From Candidatus Altarchaeales archaeon WOR_SM1_86-2 (lineage in GTDB: Archaea; Altiarchaeota; Altiarchaeia; IMC4; MCBC01): a DNA stretch of 18,799 bases. Positions 13,481 through 18,799 of the stretch are shown in pieces (position 1 is the first letter of the stretch; the number at the start of each line of letters is the position of its first letter). Made by a program: the position numbers and the translations under genes. The stretch covers positions 1 through 18,799 of the forward strand of contig MCBC01000044.1 in the NCBI GenBank assembly GCA_001723855.1, read 5' to 3'. Under the pieces are notes generated by a model that saw nothing but the letters and a program-made list of their open reading frames with translations, had not been told where the DNA came from and made no database searches.

Positions 13481-14125
13481 TTATTTTTCCCACTTTTCCA
13501 GGAACTCTTTTGCTTTCTTTCTAGTTCTAGGGCTTTTGCTCTTTAATTGTTTTTTGACAAATTCCGTTATCATATCCTTATCTTCAGATTCTTCAAAGTA
13601 TTCACTAAACGCCTCTATTGCGTATCCCCCCACCAGGTCTTTTTGCTTGCTCTTGAGAACTTTATCTATGTTCAGCAACCTGCTTGTTATCTCGGTTTGC
13701 AGCTTTGGGTTTGCTTTGGCGATCTTACCAGAATTGCCCGCAACGCGCGCCGGCACGATTGTGCTTTTATCCTTGAGCAGGCTATAATACATGTTAAATG
13801 TTTTCTCAAACTTGTTTTTTGTATCAACTTCTGTGAGGTTTGCTATGACGTGGACTGCCAGGAATCTGAGGTACGCGTTATTATCATCAAAGAGTTTAAC
13901 AAAAAAATCCCACTCGGGGTAAAGCGCTTCGGGATTTTCTTCGCCCAGTATCCACAAAGCCTTTAAACAATTATACTTTACTTCGCCGCAATGGTCGTTT
14001 TTTGTCTTCTTTTCAGATAAAAGACCATCCAACATCCCTGAAAGTACCTTTTTATCCCTCAAGGCATTATCCGCTAATCTTTTTGCATTTGCATCTTTCC
14101 CAAATTTATCCGATAAATTATTCAT
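13481..14125 (-). CDS. HEAT-repeat-like alpha-helical protein
   Basis: 214 aa, soluble. The sequence is built of paired amphipathic helices like HEAT/armadillo repeats: about 52-75 (KYNCLKALWILGEENPEAL), 80-100 (FVKLFDDNNAYLRFLAVHVI), 110-140 (TFNMYYSLLKDKSTIVPARV) and 185-212 (EFVKKQLKSKSPRTRKKAKEFL). The last matches the usual repeat core KSPRxRxKAxEFLEKW. Such proteins are scaffolds, and no enzymatic motif is present. It is common in archaea as an uncharacterised family. It lies between the KaiC operon (convergent) and uvrA (divergent), and nothing ties it functionally to either. The ATG at 14123-14125 follows a TATA-like ATATAAA on the minus strand. Confidence 0.75.
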   Translation of the reverse strand: MNNLSDKFGKDANAKRLADNALRDKKVLSGMLDGLLSEKKTKNDHCGEVKYNCLKALWILGEENPEALYPEWDFFVKLFDDNNAYLRFLAVHVIANLTEVDTKNKFEKTFNMYYSLLKDKSTIVPARVAGNSGKIAKANPKLQTEITSRLLNIDKVLKSKQKDLVGGYAIEAFSEYFEESEDKDMITEFVKKQLKSKSPRTRKKAKEFLEKWEK

Positions 14126-14298
14126 GATTTTTAAACAAAAATATAAACGGATATGAAAATAAAGTTGAATTTTATTTTACGACTTCAAATAGTCCGAAGG
14201 GCTTTTTATCGCTCTTAAGTTTCTTTGAACTTTTATGCATGCTTCAATCAGCCGTCTAATTTTTTCTTAATTTTTCCATAAATAAAAATAATAATATA
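14126..14298. promoter_or_regulatory. Divergent intergenic region, HEAT-repeat gene / uvrA
   Basis: This 173-bp gap is AT-rich. The minus strand has a TATA-like element at 14140-14147 for the HEAT-repeat gene. On the uvrA side, CCATAAATAAAAATAATAATATA runs into the ATG (given in part: CATAAATAAAA at 14278-14288), and no single TATA box stands out. The middle (14180-14240) has no repeat or coding sign that I can see. Confidence 0.35.
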
Positions 14299-17112
14299 AT
14301 GAAAGCCGAGCACATATACGTGAAGGGCGCGAGAGAGCATAACCTGAAAAACATTGATGTAGAGATACCAAGAGATAAACTTGTTGTTATAACGGGGCTG
14401 TCGGGAAGCGGCAAATCGTCTCTGGCGTTCGATACGCTTTATGCCGAGGGGCAGCGCAGGTATGTGGAGTCGCTTTCCGCATATGCAAGGCAGTTTCTCG
14501 GCTTGATGGAAAAGCCGGACGTCGACTATATCGAGGGGCTGTCGCCCGCGGTAAGCATCGAACAGAAAACCACAAGTAAAAATCCGCGCAGCACGGTCGG
14601 GACCGTAACTGAAATATATGATTATCTGCGGCTTCTTTTTGCAAGGATCGGCGTGCCCCACTGTCCAAGCTGCGGCAAAAGAATTACAATCCAGTCCAAG
14701 AACCAGATAACTGACCAGATACTTGCACTTCCGTCAAAAAAAGCGACCATACTTTCGCCTGTAGTGAGGGACCGCAAAGGAGAATACCACACACAATTGA
14801 AGGAGTTCTTCCAGGATGGGTATACGCAGGCGGTCGTTGACGGGAAGGTTATGGGCCTTGAGGAGGACATACGGCTTGATAAGTACTATAAGCACAACAT
14901 AAGCATCGTGATAGACGAAGTCGAATTGAGGTGGGAGAACCGCCAGCGCGTTCTTGAGGATGTCGAATCCGCGCTTCAGCTTTCAGGGGGTCTCGTGGAA
15001 GTAGACGCGGGCGGCAAAAAGAAGCTGTTTTCCCAGCATCTGGGCTGTGCTGACTGCGGGATCAACATGGAGGAACTTCAGCCGCGCATGTTCAGCTTCA
15101 ACAGCCCGCACGGGGCATGCCCCCTCTGCCAGGGGCTCGGGGTGCGGCTTGAATTCGACCCTGACCTGATCATACAGGACAAATCCCTGACGATTGACGA
15201 AGGAGCGGTCGCGGTGTGGGGCAGTGCAGTGGATTCATTCTACCGCAAGTCGTTCAAGATGGTTGCCGAAGAGATGGGCATTGACGCAAGCAAGCCGATT
15301 TCAGGGTGGAGCGATGATGGGGTGAACATACTCCTGTACGGGAGCGGGGGCAGGACATTTCACTTCAAGCATTTAAGCCGCGACGGCGTGGGTAGATGGG
15401 AGTACCAGGGGACCTGGGAGGGAGTTATACCGAATCTTGTCCGCCGCCAACGCGAGACGAAAAGTGAAAGGATGCAGGAGTGGATGCAGGGGTTCATGAG
15501 CACGATCAAATGCAATGAATGCGGCGGAAGGAGGTTGAAACCCGGGGTGCTGGCGGTCACGGTCGGGGGGAAAAACATTTCGCAGCTGACGGATTTTTCC
15601 GTGAAGGATTGCTTGAATTTTTTCAAAAAATTAAGATTAAATAAACAGGATAAGCATATAGCAAAGCAGGTGTTGAAGGAGATTACCGCGCGCTTGAGAT
15701 TTCTTGAAAACGTAGGGCTTGATTACCTGACACTTAACAGACGGGCTTCAACGCTTTCCGGAGGCGAAGGCCAGAGAATCCGGCTTGCAACTCAAATTGG
15801 GAGCCAGCTTGTAGGCGTGATGTACATCCTGGACGAGCCGTCGATCGGGCTGCACCAGAAAGACAACAGGCGCCTTCTTGAAACACTGAAAAGCCTGCGC
15901 GATCTTGGCAATACAATAATAGTGGTGGAGCATGATCTGGAGACAATAGAGAATGCAGACCATATAATAGACCTTGGGCCCGGGGCAGGCGTTGAGGGCG
16001 GCTATCTTGTTGCAGAGGGCTCGCCGGAGAAGATCGCAAAGAACCATAAATCCATTACTGGGCGGTACCTGAAGGGACATCTGAAGATAGATGTTCCCAA
16101 AAAAAGACGGCAAGGAAGCGGAAAAAAGATCACTGTAACAGGGGCATGCGAGCATAATCTGAAAAACATAAAAGTTGAATTCCCGCTTGGAAGATTCATA
16201 TGCATATCAGGTGTTTCGGGTTCGGGCAAAAGCACTCTTATAAACGATACGCTTGCCAGGGCATTGATGAAGAAATTCTACAGGAGCATGGAGAAACCCG
16301 GCAGGCACACAGAGATCAGAGGGCTTGAGAATATAGACAAAGCGGTTTTGATAGACCAGTCGCCGATCGGGAGAACTCCAAGAAGCAACCCTGCAACATA
16401 CACTCAGGTGTTTACACCCGTACGGGAGCTGTACAGCAAACTTAATGAATCAAAGGTCAGGGGGTACGACAAGGGGCGTTTCAGTTTTAATGTTGCGGGG
16501 GGGAGATGCGACAAATGTGCTGGTGACGGGATAATAAAGATAGAGATGAATTTCCTCCCGGACATATTCATTTCATGCAGTGAATGCAGGGGAAAGAGAT
16601 ACAACCCCACAACACTTGAAATAAAGTACAAGGGCAGGAGCATCGCGGACGTATTGGATATGACCGTGGATGAGGCTCTTGAATTTTTCGGGAAGATACC
16701 GAAGATAAAGAGGAAACTGAAAGTCCTGGCGGATGTTGGGCTGGGTTATATTAAGTTGGGCCAGCCCGCAACCACTCTGTCCGGGGGGGAGGCACAGAGG
16801 ATTAAACTCGCGCTTGAACTTTCGAAGGTAAGTACAGGCAAGACGGTCTACCTTCTGGATGAGCCGACGACGGGCCTGCACGCCCATGATGTGAAAAAAC
16901 TCCTCGAGGTCTTAGACCGCCTGGTAGGCAAGGGAAACACGGTCGTGGTCATAGAGCACAACCTTGATGTCTTGAAGACTGCGGATCATATAATTGACCT
17001 CGGACCGAATGGAGGAGATGCCGGAGGAAGGGTAATAGCCCGGGGCACGCCGGAGGAGGTTGCAGAAATCAAGGAAAGCTACACGGGACAATATTTGAAG
17101 AAGGTACTATGA
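14299..17112 (+). CDS. uvrA: Excinuclease ABC subunit A
   Basis: 937 aa, the usual length (~940). UvrA is the dimeric ABC ATPase that finds bulky or UV lesions and loads UvrB. The first half has Walker [10 protein letters not shown] (33-41), the UvrB-binding region after it ([20 protein letters not shown]), a zinc module (CADCG and CPLCQGLG), the ABC signature [10 protein letters not shown] and [10 protein letters not shown]. The second half has GVSGSGKST, a zinc module (CDKCAGDG and CSECRGKRY), [10 protein letters not shown] and [10 protein letters not shown], with [19 protein letters not shown] at the end. All active motifs appear intact. Its stop overlaps the uvrC start as ATGA, so the two are co-transcribed and probably translationally coupled. 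Many CGC codons and higher GC than the neighbouring KaiC and HEAT genes suggest bacterial ancestry. Confidence 0.98.
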   Translation: MKAEHIYVKGAREHNLKNIDVEIPRDKLVVITGLSGSGKSSLAFDTLYAEGQRRYVESLSAYARQFLGLMEKPDVDYIEGLSPAVSIEQKTTSKNPRSTVGTVTEIYDYLRLLFARIGVPHCPSCGKRITIQSKNQITDQILALPSKKATILSPVVRDRKGEYHTQLKEFFQDGYTQAVVDGKVMGLEEDIRLDKYYKHNISIVIDEVELRWENRQRVLEDVESALQLSGGLVEVDAGGKKKLFSQHLGCADCGINMEELQPRMFSFNSPHGACPLCQGLGVRLEFDPDLIIQDKSLTIDEGAVAVWGSAVDSFYRKSFKMVAEEMGIDASKPISGWSDDGVNILLYGSGGRTFHFKHLSRDGVGRWEYQGTWEGVIPNLVRRQRETKSERMQEWMQGFMSTIKCNECGGRRLKPGVLAVTVGGKNISQLTDFSVKDCLNFFKKLRLNKQDKHIAKQVLKEITARLRFLENVGLDYLTLNRRASTLSGGEGQRIRLATQIGSQLVGVMYILDEPSIGLHQKDNRRLLETLKSLRDLGNTIIVVEHDLETIENADHIIDLGPGAGVEGGYLVAEGSPEKIAKNHKSITGRYLKGHLKIDVPKKRRQGSGKKITVTGACEHNLKNIKVEFPLGRFICISGVSGSGKSTLINDTLARALMKKFYRSMEKPGRHTEIRGLENIDKAVLIDQSPIGRTPRSNPATYTQVFTPVRELYSKLNESKVRGYDKGRFSFNVAGGRCDKCAGDGIIKIEMNFLPDIFISCSECRGKRYNPTTLEIKYKGRSIADVLDMTVDEALEFFGKIPKIKRKLKVLADVGLGYIKLGQPATTLSGGEAQRIKLALELSKVSTGKTVYLLDEPTTGLHAHDVKKLLEVLDRLVGKGNTVVVIEHNLDVLKTADHIIDLGPNGGDAGGRVIARGTPEEVAEIKESYTGQYLKKVL

Positions 17113-18566
17113 ATAAAAATATAAAAAAGTTAATAGAATCGGCTCCCAGAAAGCCGGGGGTGTATGTATGGAAGGATGATGGGGGGCGGATGCTTTATGT
17201 CGGCAAGGCCGAGAATTTGAGGGATCGGCTTAGGAATTATCTGAGCCCCCAGGATTCAAAGACCGCTAAACTTGTTGAGAGAGCGCACTCAATCGAGACA
17301 ATTCTAACAAAAACAGATACTGAAGCTTTGATCCTCGAGGATGCGCTTGTCAAGCAAAACCAGCCGAGATACAATGTAAGGCTCCGCGACGATAAACGCT
17401 ACCCTTACATAAGAATAACCGTAAACGAGGATTACCCGAAGATAGAGGTGGTGAGGAGGGTTGAATTGGACGGCTCACGATACTTCGGCCCATACACAGA
17501 TGCCGGTTCTGTGAGAAGGGTTGTGAATGCCGCATGCGAAATATTCGGCATCCGTAAATGCAAGCACGACCTCAGGAATGTTAGAAGACCCTGCATTAAC
17601 TACGGCATGAGAAAATGCTCCGCGCCGTGCCGTATGATAGGCAGGGAAGAGTACGCGGCAAGGGTGGGGCAGGCATGCAGGTTTCTTGCAGGGCAGTGCG
17701 GCAGGGTGAAAAAAGAACTGCTTTCGAAAATAAAAGCCAAAAGCAGGCGGATGGAGTACGAGAAGGCGGCTGAACTCAGGGATATCTTAACCGCGATAGA
17801 GTCGCTTTCCGTGCCGCAGGACCTGTCTTCGGCCACGCTTGAGGACATGGATGTCCTGGGGTATGCGAGTCTGGAGGGGAGGGCAGACATCACGCAGCTT
17901 AAGGTGCGCAATAAAAAGGTTGTTGCGGTGCTGCATTATCCTCTGAAGGGCGAGTACGCAGGCGATTCGATCGCACGGCCTTTTCGCGGGCAGAAATATA
18001 AACTTTCCGAGATGGCGGTTGAAAACAGCATACACCAGCTTGCTCGTGAGAGAAATGAGAGGGAGTCAACCAGGGGGCTTAATTCCCTGAGGAAGGCGAT
18101 CGGGCTTTCAAAGACGCCTGCAAGGATCGAGGGATACGACATAAGCAACCTCGGTGAAAAACACACTGTAGGGGGGATGGTTGTATTCACCGACGGCTGC
18201 CCGGACAAAAAACAGTACCGCAGGTTCCGGATCAGGGGTGAGAGGGGCCAGGATGATCCAGGGAGCATGGCGGAAATGATCAGGCGAAGATTCAATCACC
18301 CTGAATGGGAAACCCCCTCCCTTATCCTGCTGGACGGCGGTAAAGCACAATTGAACGCCTGCCTTAAACACATCCCGGGGGGAGTCCCCGCGGCAGCGAT
18401 TGCAAAAAGATTCGAGGAGATACACCTGCCTGCAAGGACAAAACCGGTGAGGCTTGCGGGAAACAGCCCCGCACTGCTTCTTTTGCAGCAGGTAAGAGAC
18501 GAAGCGCACAGGTACAGCCGCGCATACCATCTGAAAAAACGGGGGAAGGAATTTATCGAAGGTTAA
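17109..18566 (+). CDS. uvrC: Excinuclease ABC subunit C, lacking the C-terminal HhH domain
   Basis: 485 aa, short for UvrC (~600). UvrC makes both incisions around a lesion. The N-terminal GIY-YIG nuclease is at about 10-90 (PGVYVWKDD, MLYVGKAENLRDRLRNY). Four Cys (C151, C162, C170, C174) match the cysteines proposed to hold an Fe-S cluster. A UVR motif is at about 203-232 (RRMEYEKAAELRDIL), for UvrB contact. The RNase H-like 5' nuclease has D344 (GYDISN), D382/D383 (DDPGSM), D409 (LLDGGKAQ) and H467 (VRDEAHRYS), so its catalytic set is complete. The protein ends at KKRGKEFIEG, where other UvrC proteins continue into a tandem helix-hairpin-helix DNA-binding domain. The following 110 bp do not encode one in any frame I could read, so this is not a simple frameshift. 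The start overlaps the uvrA stop. Confidence 0.95.
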   Translation: MNKNIKKLIESAPRKPGVYVWKDDGGRMLYVGKAENLRDRLRNYLSPQDSKTAKLVERAHSIETILTKTDTEALILEDALVKQNQPRYNVRLRDDKRYPYIRITVNEDYPKIEVVRRVELDGSRYFGPYTDAGSVRRVVNAACEIFGIRKCKHDLRNVRRPCINYGMRKCSAPCRMIGREEYAARVGQACRFLAGQCGRVKKELLSKIKAKSRRMEYEKAAELRDILTAIESLSVPQDLSSATLEDMDVLGYASLEGRADITQLKVRNKKVVAVLHYPLKGEYAGDSIARPFRGQKYKLSEMAVENSIHQLARERNERESTRGLNSLRKAIGLSKTPARIEGYDISNLGEKHTVGGMVVFTDGCPDKKQYRRFRIRGERGQDDPGSMAEMIRRRFNHPEWETPSLILLDGGKAQLNACLKHIPGGVPAAAIAKRFEEIHLPARTKPVRLAGNSPALLLLQQVRDEAHRYSRAYHLKKRGKEFIEG

Positions 18567-18605
18567 ATGTATAGGAAAACCAAAGGCGAATCGATCTGAA
18601 TGGAT

Positions 18606-18612
18606 ATTTTTT
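18606..18612 (+). terminator. T-run after uvrA-uvrC
   Basis: A run of seven T about 40 nt past the uvrC stop fits the T-rich termination signals of archaea. No hairpin precedes it. Confidence 0.35.
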
Positions 18613-18614
18613 TA

Positions 18615-18622
18615 TTTATAAT
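18615..18622 (+). promoter_or_regulatory. Candidate TATA box of the tail-tube gene
   Basis: TTTATAAT would place the transcript start near 18646, leaving a leader of ~32 nt that includes the ribosome binding site at 18667. Several other AT-rich strings nearby could serve instead. Confidence 0.3.
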
Positions 18623-18666
18623 TAAAAATAATTTATTACAAAATATCGATTAAACAAGAAGATAAT

Positions 18667-18672
18667 AGAGGT
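18667..18672 (+). promoter_or_regulatory. Shine-Dalgarno-like site of the tail-tube gene
   Basis: AGAGGT ends 5 nt before the ATG at 18678. Most other genes in the window lack such a site, so this gene has a different, leadered translation start. Confidence 0.45.
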
Positions 18673-18677
18673 TAAAA

Positions 18678-18799
18678 ATGGCTCAGTTCACAGTAAATCC
18701 AAACCGTTTCGATCCCTACAAACAATTCAAGTTCCGCGTTAAGTGGGATGGTCGATATGTTGCAGGGATTTCCATGGTAAGCGGGCTAAGGAGAACGAC
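18678..18799 (+). CDS. Phage/contractile-system tail-tube protein, T4 gp19 family (partial)
   Basis: The first 40 codons are visible, and the gene runs off the right edge. MAQFTVNPNRFDPYKQFKF, then RVKWDGRYVAGISMVSGLRRT, matches the highly conserved start of the conserved phage tail protein family (T4 gp19-like), whose members read close to FDPYKNFKFRVKWDGRYVAGVSKVSGLKRT. These form the inner tube of myophage tails and of extracellular contractile injection systems (eCIS). A good Shine-Dalgarno site precedes it, and it is separated from uvrC by 111 bp with its own TATA-like sequence. It probably opens a new operon of sheath, tube, baseplate and ATPase genes. Whether that is an eCIS or a provirus cannot be judged from here. 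Confidence 0.88.
   Translation, partial: MAQFTVNPNRFDPYKQFKFRVKWDGRYVAGISMVSGLRRT

Noticed and set aside
15748..16155. Long open frame on the minus strand within uvrA
   Set aside because: Antisense to the conserved ABC signature and Walker B region; composition and lack of recognisable domains show it is a shadow of uvrA. The same holds for the other long antisense frames over uvrA and uvrC.
16140..17112. Second half of UvrA as a separate ABC gene
   Set aside because: The frame is continuous from 14299, and two ABC modules with zinc inserts are the normal UvrA layout.
1..18799. CRISPR array or cas genes
   Set aside because: No regularly spaced repeats of 20-40 bp and no Cas motifs were seen; the only perfect tandem repeat is the 44-bp pair in uvrB.

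Overview
The window is archaeal chromosomal DNA, inferred from gene content alone. It has an intact pelota (aPelota/Dom34) gene, a double-domain KaiC-family ATPase, an RDD membrane protein with a pilin-like Cys ectodomain, a DUF362 ferredoxin, and TATA-box promoters placed for nearly leaderless mRNAs (clearest at 8368 and 11266). The bacterial-type uvrA, uvrB and uvrC genes look GC-richer and use CGC arginine codons more freely than the neighbours, which fits old transfer from bacteria as in several methanogen, halophile and other archaeal lineages. I cannot fix the phylum; the RDD ectodomain and the Cys-rich surface protease resemble proteins common in DPANN and Altiarchaeota-like genomes.

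Region 1 (1-2769) shows past rearrangement. A cut-off tyrosine recombinase (minus strand) is followed by a broken copy of the first ~140 bp of pelota (468-608), a minus-strand RDD gene, and then the intact pelota gene (1687-2769). The two pelota 5' ends are direct repeats of about 85-90% identity by eye, enclosing the RDD gene.

Region 2 (2772-8987) holds two very different subtilisin-family proteases. One is cytosolic with a large insertion between its catalytic Asp and His, and sits 6 bp upstream of a ComEC-type metallo-beta-lactamase gene, probably as an operon. The other is secreted, Cys-rich and anchored by a C-terminal membrane helix. Between them is a DUF362/ferredoxin gene. A DnaQ-type DEDDh exonuclease lies divergently from the surface protease, across an intergenic region with a GC-rich imperfect palindrome.

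Region 3 (9108-18566) is a split nucleotide-excision-repair locus: uvrB, then a KaiC gene with a KaiB-like/V4R fusion gene 4 bp downstream, a HEAT-repeat gene on the minus strand, and an overlapping uvrA-uvrC pair. uvrB carries a perfect 44-bp tandem duplication that throws its first ~32 codons out of frame. UvrC ends before the usual helix-hairpin-helix domain.

Region 4 (18567-18799) begins a phage-type tail-tube protein (T4 gp19 family), a likely entry to a contractile injection system or provirus beyond the window.

The items most worth following are the KaiC/KaiB-V4R module, the cytosolic subtilase-MBL pair, the uvrB duplication, the pelota remnant beside a recombinase, and the tail-tube gene at the right edge.
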